Assembly: GCA_013399115.1 (NCBI GenBank)
Contig: VXAA01006526.1
Coordinates: 1,336,013-1,400,012, forward strand
Reading direction: 5' to 3'
Source: Anseranas semipalmata
Taxonomy: Eukaryota; Chordata; Aves; Anseriformes; Anseranatidae
Length of the DNA stretch: 64,000 nt
The stretch's first letter is position 1; the number at the start of each line of letters is the position of its first letter. The position numbers and the translations under genes are program-made. This document shows positions 51,650 through 62,089 of the stretch, piece by piece. Below the pieces are notes generated by a model that worked only from the letters and a program-made list of their open reading frames with translations, was not told where the DNA came from and ran no database searches.

Positions 51650-52410
51650 ATTAGATATGCCAATCAACAGGCCAAATTCTGAGATCATGATTGAGGAAGC
51701 AATGAAGATTTCAAGCTTTGGCCAAATGATTTAATAACCCAACAATCCTGTTAGTAAAATCTGTGTGTGCATTTAGATTTATAAATTATGAATGGAGAGG
51801 TGAAGTAATTTTTGTAGGTACTGCATTGGCTGACAAGCCACAAAGTGAATCAAACAGCAGCAGCACAAAAGTATGTTCTGGTATAGCCAAAGCTTTCTAA
51901 TAAGGGAACATTTAGTTCCGTTAAGGGTGAGATATGAAGTTCAGTCAGAGTCTGAGTCTCAGCAAAACACAGCTAATAGGTTACATACTTTCTTTGTTCA
52001 CTGGGCCATAGTAATTCAAAATCCTGGACTATACACATGACATCCATCCTCTTGCCTGCCACAGTTAAAGATAATCACAGCTTCTGAGTCAGAGAATCAT
52101 TGTGTTTTCTGTTAATCAGGAATGCTTTCAGGGAAGTGGGGGAGGAACAGGGAGAACCCAAATCACTATGCTCTGTTGTGCATTAAGGAATAGACATTTT
52201 TAAGCTTCTCTTGGAAGGAAGAAAAATACATTTCTAAGTAAATGGAACATGTTTTGTTTTACTGACACAATTCTATCTCAGAGATTGAATTCTGATGCTT
52301 GAGGCATGTTAACAAAAACCCTGAAAACCCTGATTTATGACCTTGGATCAGTCTGACCCTAAAGGGAGTTGACCAAGCCAGCAGCAGGTAAAGCAGGCTA
52401 GTGTTGCACA
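51650..52410. other. Gene-free AT-rich DNA
   Basis: I see no gene. The sequence is complex and unique-looking, with no recognised repeat until the CR1 fragment that begins near 52420. Confidence 0.4.
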
Positions 52411-52424
52411 GGGAATAAGTTTAC

Positions 52425-52690
52425 AAAAGGGGATGTGACGATCATCCAGCTACATATCCATTAGTCTGTGTTTGTTAGCCCACAGAGTTTAGAATACATT
52501 TGAAAGGAATGAGCAACTGAAGACAAAGTAAACAGAAAATCAGATAAAAGCCAATATGGATTTAGCAAATGTAGATTTGCCAGATAAACTTTATGTTCTT
52601 TGAAGGATAATTGACTTGCTTGATAAAAAGCATATTGTGGATGTAATCTCTCTGGATTTCAAGACAGTATTTTATAAGGAATCAGCTAGA
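52425..52690 (+). mobile_element. Decayed CR1-type LINE, reverse-transcriptase fragment
   Basis: Translated with frame changes and in-frame stops, the plus strand follows the N-terminal part of the CR1-clade reverse transcriptase. A YPLVCVC stretch near 52453 corresponds to the NYRPISLTS motif. QYGFSKCRFA near 52554 corresponds to the QHGF-KGRS motif. DKKHIVDVISLDFKTVF near 52624 corresponds to GKAVDVIYLDFSKAF, which carries the first catalytic Asp region. The element is inactive, with many stops and indels. It is an older subfamily than the short 3' ends at 30.6 and 40.4 kb, resembling CR1 types shared with crocodilians and turtles. No 3' UTR follows it directly. Confidence 0.65.
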
Positions 52691-52699
52691 AAATATTAA

Positions 52700-55600
52700 A
52701 CTACAGAATGTAGTAATTAATACAGAATTTATAGTGGTACAGGTACAAAGCCAGGTAGAAAGCTCTCCTTGTTGGAGCTGTTGGATCTCCTCTGCCTGTA
52801 CTCCAAGTTGATCAGCAGCAAGCCAGCTCTGTATTAGGAGCATCACTGGGGCACTTTGGAGGTTGGTGTTCTGAAAATGCAACCATTAAATCGTTTTTCA
52901 CTGTTTTTACTGTGAGTTGTGCTGGATTTATCAATGGTCCTACTCACATGGATGAATAGATCAAGATATGTACATGGTCTGCATAGATCTGGAAACATTA
53001 TTTCAACTTGAAAATGAAGGAAAAAAAGAACTAGTTTCAAAGTGTTTTGGTTTTTTGACAGATGAAGACAATCTAAACATAGGGTCCCCAACCTTAAGTT
53101 ATACTATTCACTCCAACAGTGCTAATTCCTATTGTTCCTCAAAAGTCTTAAAAGCTAGAATTTACTTCTGCGTCCCAGAACAAGCAGCAGACTTGCATTT
53201 GGCAAAGAACATAGACTATATCTTGAAATGTTGAACAGCCTTGTGTGAAAGGAGGAAAAGAAATCTCAGTAGTCCCTCCCCAGTTTTCAAGACTAAGTCA
53301 GTCTTGAAAGTCAGTATAAAATGTGTTGAACTCTACTACAGAGTAACAAAAACTAGCTGACAAAACTTGGACATCTCAGACAGCTGAACTTTAGCAACTG
53401 TTCATCACCCTGATTTTGGTGTTTCCCATTAATGAAGTCTTTTCTTATTATTTTTCACTGATGGCCCAGAATTTTCTTATTCACCCCTACAGGTACACAT
53501 GCTTACAGACACATATATTTTAGGTATTCTTAAGTACTCATGATGCTTAACATAATAAGGAGAAAGACGATCTTTCCCTTCATTTAAAAGCTGTTTTTTT
53601 ACCACATATAACTCCACTAACTTCTGTTATGAGTTTTACAAGCATTCGCCTTGTATACAACTGTTAACAGCATTTCAACTGGGACTTCCTTAAAATGTTT
53701 CACCTCAAAAAGTGGGCTTGTCTTTAGGATTCATATGCAACGCTGCATATACAGTTAAAATTCTCAACTATATCTCACTTCTATAAATGTAATTCCTGAT
53801 CTACACCAACTTAAGCTCAACAAGATCTGTTAGAGGAAGGCATTAAAATCTTCAATTCATACTACCAAGCACAGGGCCACAGAGACTGAGCAGAGAAATG
53901 GAGCTGTATTTGGACTGCATAAGCGTCCCAGTAGCTTTTCCTGAATTGAGCACTACACCACTGTCTGATGAATAATAGCAAAATTTCCTGTTTCAGCTCA
54001 GCCAGTGTATTTTTAGAAGAGCAGTCCTGACTCTCACATCAACAGAGCGCTATTTTCAGCTCTGATTCTATGGGGCCTCCTGAAGCCTACGTTGGAGGAG
54101 AAAGTCCTCTTAGTATAGATACTAATAGACAAGACATTCTATTGACCTAACAAGCAATGTGAGTTTGGTGGGTTGGTGTTGTCACCCTGCATACTAATTT
54201 TAATGGGGTTACTACTTTAGAATTAGACTTAATTTGTACTGTAATACCACTGGTGCTTCATGCCTCAGCTTCCATCACGCCAATTTTCATTTAATTGGAG
54301 TCTAACATTATTTTATGACTATGCTTGATCAGAAGCCAAAAGCAAAGAAGTAACTATTTGTCAATTTTATTTTGCTTTTCAATACATCCTACTTTAAAAG
54401 GTAAACATTTCAATGGATTGAGAATAAGTAGTTTAAAAAACTAAAACAAGGTCAGGTAGCAAGTATGAGCTCTGTAACTAGCAAGAGTGCAAGTACATAT
54501 TTGGCATTTTACAGAACCTTCAAGGCTTAGTTTGATTAGTTATTAAAATTATGGCTGGCCTACAGGGAGAATCACAATAATTGGTATAGGTCATAGATAA
54601 TCAAAAGTGTCTCTCCCAGTGGGATGAAACCTATTAAAATCAGATATTTAAATCTCTTTACACTCGCATATTCAACTCACGTGCAAAATTACTTGTCCCA
54701 AATCTTAGTCTCCAAGGAAGATCGCAGACATTTTTCATTGTTCTTTATGTAGTGCTAATTAACATTTTCAAGAGGTTTGAGACAGACAAAGCTCAATATA
54801 CCCCAAAGAAATGATTCTTTCTAGATGTCAGATCTTTGCTTTATCTTACTGAAAGAATCAAGTTTAAAAGCTCTGAATGTTTAGACTACTTTAACTGACA
54901 TCTCAAAGGCTAATATCGAAAAAAGATTATGAAGTACAGCCCATTATTTCTATTGTGAAAATCTGAACTTAAATCAAATGTTTACCAGATCAGTTTTAAT
55001 TACTGATTGAAAAGTCTAGCTTTACTATTGAGAATGCTATTGCATTTTTCACATATTCATAATTGTTATGACATAGAAATCTCATGAAATCAAGAATTTG
55101 TCTAGCAAAGTTAAAAACAACAACAGAAAAGTAGAGAGCACATGAGAAATAACTAGCCAATATATATTCTGGTGTAATACTTATTAATGCAAAGTAAAAA
55201 CCTTACTCTAATTGCCTGATAAAATTCTATCAAAGCCAAATAGATGTTTATCACAGACTTCAAAAGCTGTGGTGTTGAATTCTGAGAAGTGTATACTTCA
55301 GAGTTTTAGTTAAAAGTGTTTTTTCTCTCTTTTTTTTGATTTTATTTTTATTCTCACCTAAAATTTAAGTAATCAGATCTTAGCTGTACTTCAGAAAGAA
55401 AAGGAAGAACAGCACCTAGTAGTACAAAGTCTACAAAATTCTTTGTTATTTAACATAAAGTGGATACAACTTATGACAGAGATTTACAAAAAAAAAAAAA
55501 AGATTGCATTTGTTGTGGTCTTATTTAGAAATAAAAAGTGAAACTTCTCTTTCCATTAGCCAGAATTCAGCAAGAGAACAGAAAGGAATGATTAATAATA

Positions 55601-56840
55601 GCTGCCTCTAGGGCATACATGTAGCCCTTCATAGTTAGCATAAAACTCAACATTCAGCTTTAAAACTTTAGATTTCTGGCACCATTGTAATGGCAGATGC
55701 CTATGTACTTGCCAGTCTGGCCATTGGTAATGTCACTCCAATCTTAGACATGATAAACACTCCTTAGAATAATTATTCAGTATTTTTTGCAACTCTTTGG
55801 CAATTCACTTAGCCATTCAGTCTCTGGAATGCTCTGTTTTAGTTCTCTTGCCTCTAAGTTTAAAAATAGTTTCTTTCCTGTAGTCAAGGGTATTTATCCA
55901 CTAAATGAACGGACAGCAGGAGGAAGGAAGACAGAAAACCATCGTTACTTGCCAATCAAGTCAATACACTAAAAAACGTTTTACTCACCTTGACAATGTC
56001 CCTGCACATACAATGCAGTCACACTATTATTCCTAATAGTTGCACTATTATTCATCAATTGAAATGCATCCTTCATTTTCATATTCATGAAAATGCTATG
56101 AGAAAGGTGTTATATCTAAAGACTAGACTCAATCAATGTGAATTCAGGGCCTGTACAGAACAGAACATGGGAGAAAGCATTCAGCAATCTTTCAAAATTA
56201 TTCCTAGTGATACAATTCTTATCTACTTGCAGTGGCATATTGTATAATTAAACAAGAGAACAAGAGGAACCCTCTAAGTGAATCTCTTCAGGGTGGTAAG
56301 CAATTATGGAAAGAGAACAGAAAAAAAGAAACAAAAGCCTGCTGAAGATATACTTACACTCTTCATTTTTATTCAGGTTTTAGGAGTGTCCCAATATTTC
56401 AGTGAAAATAGTTTTTGCAGTTTTGTTTAGTGGATTGTAACTTAGTTGGCAAACCATTTGTTAACGACTTGTATTAAAAGTCCTCCACATTCTTAACATT
56501 ATAATTAGTTTAGCAGAGCAATATGTTTATTGATAGGACAATGTGTCCAATAATACTATTCAGAGGGAATATCTCACATTATCTGTCACTGCCCTGAGAA
56601 GATAACTGAGCAATGCAATGCTTAAACAGACCTAAGACCTGTCACAATTAAAAATTAGACTGAAATTGAAAAGATTGCAGGAAAACAGATTTCTGTATGA
56701 CATTTTGCCATGTTTTTTTTCAACAATGTTCCCTAAAAGTAAATCAGAAACAAGATAATATTTGACATTACTGTCATTACCTCCAGCATCAAGTAATGTT
56801 TAAAATAATAATAATAGGAACTAAGAAGCGTTCATTCCAA
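52700..56840. other. Gene-free AT-rich DNA
   Basis: I see no gene. Frames of 61-88 codons, including 52968-53234 plus and 55990-56247 plus, are unrecognised. An A14 run lies at 55488-55501. Segments such as 54160-54310 and 55660-55760 read as complex unique sequence and could hold conserved non-coding DNA, but nothing specific supports that. Confidence 0.4.
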
Positions 56841-56849
56841 GGAATGTAA

Positions 56850-57225
56850 CTCTTCCTCCTGGTGCCAGAAGACACCCCATTCCAGCCTTCAGTGCCACAG
56901 GACTCTTCCCTTTGCCAACCCCATAAGCGCGCAAGGAGACCACCTTCCCTGGCCCCCCGTCCTGAGGGGCTGCACCCCAGACAGGAGGGATTGGCAGCTC
57001 ACAGAGTCAAGGCCCCTGACGTGCCCAGCTGGTTGTTGGCCTGTGTGCTCTGTGCCCTGCCACCACCGTTGCTGAACATGTGTACAGTGTCCTTGGACAA
57101 GACTTTGGCTCCTCTCTGCATGCACAGCAAATTGCTGTCTGTTGGCTGTCTTCGTTAGCTGCGCTCTCAGACACAGCCCAGCACAGATCTGCCACTCTCC
57201 AAACTCTTCCAGCTTCACTTACTGT
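56850..57225. other. GC-rich island with long frames on both strands
   Basis: This is the most GC-rich stretch of the window, and its edges are sharp against AT-rich flanks. A 98-codon plus frame (56862-57158) and a 109-codon minus frame (56889-57218) overlap almost completely, along with a further 62-codon minus frame. Neither peptide is recognisable; both are rich in Pro, Cys, Arg and Gln as GC-driven frames usually are. No TATA box, polyadenylation signal or CpG-island density is evident. An old LTR or other mobile fragment, an lncRNA exon or a processed-transcript remnant are the main options. Confidence 0.25.
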
Positions 57226-57229
57226 AAAT

Positions 57230-58240
57230 AGAAGTATTAAAAAGGGAAGAACTTAGCCTAGGACAACGTATCTTTCAGAAATGTGGTGAATGGCAGGATT
57301 GGACATAGCAGTAATATTTTCTCCCAAGCAAAAAATATCACCCATGTGCCAAAGTTAAATCAATTTTTTTTTTGTTCACCTGATAAGCCAATAAACCTCT
57401 GACAGACATGAGCTGAGAAGGGAGAGATAAAACAGCTTTCAGACACCACATACAAGTTCCCAAACATACGTTCTCAAAGAGACATAACACTGACATGTCT
57501 TAACACTTAAAAAATTAGTAACACTTTCAGCAACTATGTTATAAGCAAATGATGAAAATACTGCAAAACTGTTCTCTGAAAACTGGAATGCTAACACAAA
57601 ACAGACTTGGTTGTAATGACAGAATTGGTTGTGCCAGAGAAAAGCCTTGCTGTGAAAGAAAGCGTACAGCCAAACAAAACAGAGAACAATGAGTACTGCA
57701 TAACTCCCATGGATTTCAGTTACCTGCATGAAGAAAAACAATCGTGCAAGCACAACGCAACCAACCAACGCACAGAAAGTGTGAAACATTAGAGGAGATC
57801 ACAGAAGAAACATCTTTAAGCACAAATAATGATTATTTTGAAGCAAGAAGTCAGAAAATCCTGTTAAGTGAAGCAATTCTGGATTTAGACATAAGCATTG
57901 TGCAAGCCACGATTCACAACGTAACCAGTGAAGTACCACTGATACTGTGTACGTACACAATATTCAAATTCATCATCTTTGAAAGGAGAGAAAAAATCTG
58001 CTAAAAAGTGCCTCATTTCCAAAGGAGGCAGTGATGGTAGCATCAAAATTTGTGAGAAGAAAATTACAAGAAGACAAAAGACTAAAATATTGTGAGCTGA
58101 ATGAAACACAACAGAAAGAGTAAACAAACTACTTTAACAGCTGTGACTTTGAAAGCCTTTTTCTTACTTCCTTATCCCTCCAAAAGCTGGAAGGGATAAA
58201 CAGCAGTAGCTGTAGAGAACAGCAGGAGTAAAAGATGTTT
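57230..58240. other. Gene-free stretch before the CR1 fossil
   Basis: I see no gene. The 116-codon minus frame at 57439-57789 is rich in Phe, Val, Cys and Leu and lies opposite A-rich plus sequence, so it is probably compositional. A short degenerate repeat resemblance lies at about 57690-57730 (CATAACTCCCATGGATTTCAG). The plus frame at 57744-58004 is not recognisable. Confidence 0.35.
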
Positions 58241-58249
58241 CAAAACATG

Positions 58250-59080
58250 GAGGTCACATTCACAGCTTTGTAGACGAACCTGTGCTATTTGAGGCACAAG
58301 GAAGGGCTTTGGAAAGAGAATGAACAAGGAGGTGATAATATCTTCTGATGATACAAAAGTATTCAGGGTAGTAAAAAAAAAAAAATAGACCTTAAAGAAC
58401 GGCAAAAGGATTTCATAATATTGAAAGACTGGGTGATAACATACCAAATGAAATTCAGCGTTGACAAATACAAAACTGTAAATGGAGAAAAAGGTAACCC
58501 ACGCAGTATTTGGCTTTATGCTAGCTCACACCACTCAAGAAGGTATCTCGTGGATAGCTCCCTGAAACATCAGCACATCGTTCAGAAGCCAGCAGGAAGA
58601 TGACCAGAATGCCAGGAATTCTTAGTAAAGAAATAGAGAAAAGGACAAAAATAATATCATTATTCCACTACATAAATTCATATTTTTCCTGCATCCTGAA
58701 TAGCACATGTAGCTCTGATTGCTCCATCTCAGAAAGGACATGATAAAAGGAAGAGCAACAAGGATCAAAGGTATATAATGGCTTCAATATGAAGGGAGTT
58801 TAAATAGTGAGACTCCTCAGCTGGGGAAAAAGGAAGAGTGAGAAAGGATGAATAACACAGCGTGAATAGGGAATGATTAGTCACTACCTCTCATAAAGCA
58901 AGAGCTAATGGGCGCCAAATGAATTTTTCAGGCAGCAGGTTTAGAACAAAAGAAACATCTTTTCCACATGCATGTAAATAAACTGTTGGATTGATTGCCA
59001 CTGCCAACAATGAAAAAGTATTTAAAAACTGGTTACACAAATTCAAACGTGATTAACATAACAGGCTGGATGTGACCTCC
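58250..59080 (+). mobile_element. Decayed CR1-type LINE: C-terminal reverse transcriptase to 3' part
   Basis: The plus strand follows the C-terminal half of a CR1-clade ORF2 in order. SDDTKVFRV at about 58344-58370 is the (F)ADDT motif, followed by a remnant of the linker. KDWVITYQMKFSVDKYKTV at about 58423-58480 matches the DW...WQMKFNVDKCKVM block. A block matching the ILG-II(S/R)KGI-NK segment lies near 58613-58640. Nucleotide words matching the LFSLEKRRLRGD and FRTKET-FPH-C-TV segments lie at about 58810-58990. KNWLHKFKRD near 59023-59052 matches the conserved KAWLDKF-ED end. Stops, frameshifts and an A13 insertion (58373-58385) interrupt it, so it is inactive. It is an old subfamily of the kind shared with turtles and crocodilians. 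Confidence 0.78.
58373..58385. repeat. Poly-A tract inside the CR1 fossil
   Basis: An A13 run interrupts the reverse-transcriptase frame just after the DDT motif and accounts for part of the frame loss. Confidence 0.85.
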
Positions 59081-59089
59081 TCCAGTTTA

Positions 59090-62030
59090 GAAAGCTCCAA
59101 ACTGCAGTCCACCAAAAGTTGTGTGATATTTGGGGGTTTGATTGCTATTTTTTTTTTTGATAACCATTTTTAACCTTTGAACTAGCCTTTTGTATTTGCC
59201 ACACTACAGCTTCAGGTCCTTCACTAGCAGAAGCAGCACAACTGGAAGAGCAACCAGAGTCAGCCCTGGGACAAAACAACAGCATAAAGGGCTCAGCACG
59301 CGAGTTTCAAGACTTGCTATAGCTGTGTGAGCCTTGTTGATGGGCTTAAGCCAACCCGAGTGCAGCCTGCCTCCAAAAGGGAAGCTCTCGCCCTTGTCTC
59401 CACATCCTACTTGGGGAGGAAAAAAAGAAAAAAAAAAAAAAAAAACAGATCCAGACGTTCAGTTTTCAACTTCCAAGGATCCATTTCGTGGTCTGGATCA
59501 CCATGCAGCTGCAGGACCAGCCACAGACAGCACTGACCCTGCAGCAGTTTAAATGACTTCTGCTGGTGGTTCTGTGTTGGACTAGTACACACATTTTACC
59601 CAAAGGTTTCATCAGTGTGTTATCTTTGTGCTCGGCAACACCAATGCACATTTTGCATGGACCGTTATTCAATAGTGTTAGCTTTTAATACAATGCATAT
59701 GTTTTTCTTTAAAAATCCAAGGCTGTCCATGGTCTTAAGTATAAATTTAATATATGTAGAATAATGAGCAATTAACATACTTTCTCCACACAGAGTCACT
59801 ATACTTTGAGCTCCTACTTTTCAGTATTTTCTCTTCCATAGATGCAAAAAAGGCATAGCCTCATTTATTCATTAGCTGCACATTATATGCTACTGTTCAA
59901 CATTTATTGTTGAATTATATTTCACTAATAAAACATAACTCCACTTTCTCTAAAATTTGCTTCCTTTAACTTCATAAAAAGATTTCTTTCCCCCTTTGGG
60001 GTATTTCAAAGCATTTAAATTGTGATTAGCTTCCAAAATAAATCCCAGCTATCAGACAGGCTGAAGGAAGCCAAAGGTACTTTACAATGCAAAGATCACA
60101 CATGGATACTCTGTACACAAACGAAAAGCTTCCCCTTTCATTGTTTTATAGAATGAGTTCAAATATATATTTGAGACATACGCATACTCAGTAAAATTAA
60201 ATCACTATATATAGTCATATAGTTTTGCTTCTAAGAAGTGATTGCTATTTTATGTTGTTTCTGCTAAAAGCTTTTAACCTGAACAAGACTGATGTTTTAA
60301 CCTTTCAAGAGACAAGAATGATAAATTTGGCCAAGGACTAAATCAGATATTTGTTCTAGAAAGTCTTTCCAAATCCAGATGTTAACATGTTATGAATAAA
60401 CAAACGTTGCATTTTACAATGCTTTTAAATAGAAATGATAAATTATTTAATAACCATATCAAGTAGTCGATGAAAGTCTCAATTACCATAAGACGTTTTT
60501 ATATAGTTCTAATAAATCAGAATGTTGCTATTTTAACTTCTAGGGTTTTCTCCCCAATTTCTTATTTTGCAATTCAGCAAGCACTACTGCCACCTCCTGA
60601 TCTTCAGCTGTATATATCAAAATACATCTTTACATTTTGTAGTAAGTATTGTCAAAGCTCTCAAGAAATTAACTTTCAATGACTCAGCCATTTGCTGTTT
60701 GATTTTTGAAATACATTTTTCTAACATTTTTACTTCTGTAATTATAAAAGGTTTTCTTTCTTAATGAAGTATTTCCTACCCATACCCTGTTTCTCATATC
60801 ATAGACACTGACATGATCTGAATGACATAATGGGTTTTACCTTCACATGAAAGCATTTTACCACAAAGATGACCCCTTGGCTGGGGTCAATTTGAAAAAT
60901 AACACATTTAGTCCCAAAAATCAGCACTGAAATTTCTGAGACATGAAGAGTGTTCCTGAGCTTCCAAAACTTTAAAAATATTACATTTTGCACTGAAGCA
61001 AGCATAAAACTTTGAGTTTTTTGAAAGCAAAATGGAGATTAGCCCAGAGAAACAATGTCCTGTTCAGAGATGTCATCTGAATGATCACCAGAGCTCTCCA
61101 AGCGCTGTAGTCCTGATCACAATTTTGAAATTCTAGTTCACTGTGTCTGTTTTCCAGTTTCTCTTCCAGCTTGCCAAGTAAAGTATATACACAGGAAAGT
61201 AGAGAGTGCAAAGAGAAAGAGAAGAGACTCTTCTGTGATTAGGAATGTGGCAAGTGTGAGTAACTGGGACTCAGGTCATTACTTCAGTAAAAATAGACTT
61301 TTGCTAACGCAACAGCTCCCGTAGGAGAGATTTATTAGGCTCTTTATCTCCTCCTCATCTGACCTGTCAACTTATTGGTTACAGGTGAATCTCACATTTT
61401 AATATAGAAGTCCAGCCGAAGCCCAGAAAAACCTTTCTTGACAAAAGTGTACTAGGACCTTCCAACACACCTATTTCCACAAACTGATATACTCCGAGAA
61501 GCATTTAATTATAAAGTTCCCAACCAGTTCTCATCATACAGACAGGTCTGAACAGGGAAAAAGTAAAAACATGATACTGGGGTATGAAAGCAGAGCCCAG
61601 AGTACCAGTTCTGCAAAAAAATCACACCACGGAACCACAGCTCCCTGACTGGCAACCACCACAGTAAAGGACAGGCTATCCGGCACTCCTAATGCACTCT
61701 GGGAGAGGAAGAGGAAAGAGAAATCTGCTGAAGGGAAGAGGCCATCAACAACAAGAAGCACTGACCTCAGCGCAAAGTGACTGTACATACCTTTCTTTCT
61801 TGGCTCACACAGGTCTCAACCTGTTCCAAAGATTTAATTGCACAACTAGTCCTGTAGTCTTCAACAGAACTCATCTGATTTAAGAACATACTTAAGCAGA
61901 TCAGAGCTAGCTATCAAAACTTCTTGCAGGACACATCTCTATGGAGCCCAATGTTCTAGCCAAGCACAACCTAGACTTCAGAAATTCCCAAACCAAAAAT
62001 AATTCTAATAAATAAATCATAAGATCTGTT
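59090..62030. other. Gene-free DNA
   Basis: I see no gene. Segment 59200-59600 is less AT-rich, with overlapping 61-72 codon frames on both strands around an A-rich run at 59420-59445. The minus frame at 61534-61788 (84 codons) is hydrophobic and unrecognised. Confidence 0.45.
59420..59445. repeat. A-rich tract, 26 bp with one G
   Basis: A7-G-A18 on the plus strand, following GGGGAGG. There is no clear retroposed body or target duplication. Confidence 0.9.
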
Positions 62031-62040
62031 TTTGTTTGTA

Positions 62041-62085
62041 ACAATTTTACACCAGCATAAGTTCAATGAAATCTGCAGTGCCTTC
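62041..62085. repeat. Degenerate ancient amniote repeat fragment (tentative)
   Basis: TTTTACACCAGCATAAGTTC and AATGAAATCTGCAGTG match the word order TTACACCAGTGTAA-TTCAATGAAGTC-GCAGTG of old sauropsid repeats. The match is short but nearly continuous. The family name is uncertain. Confidence 0.35.
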
Positions 62086-62089
62086 TAAT

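Noticed and set aside
57439..57789. 116-codon hydrophobic minus-strand frame
   Set aside because: Phe/Val/Leu/Cys richness follows from A-rich plus-strand sequence. There is no signal peptide followed by a plausible domain, and no neighbouring exon signals.
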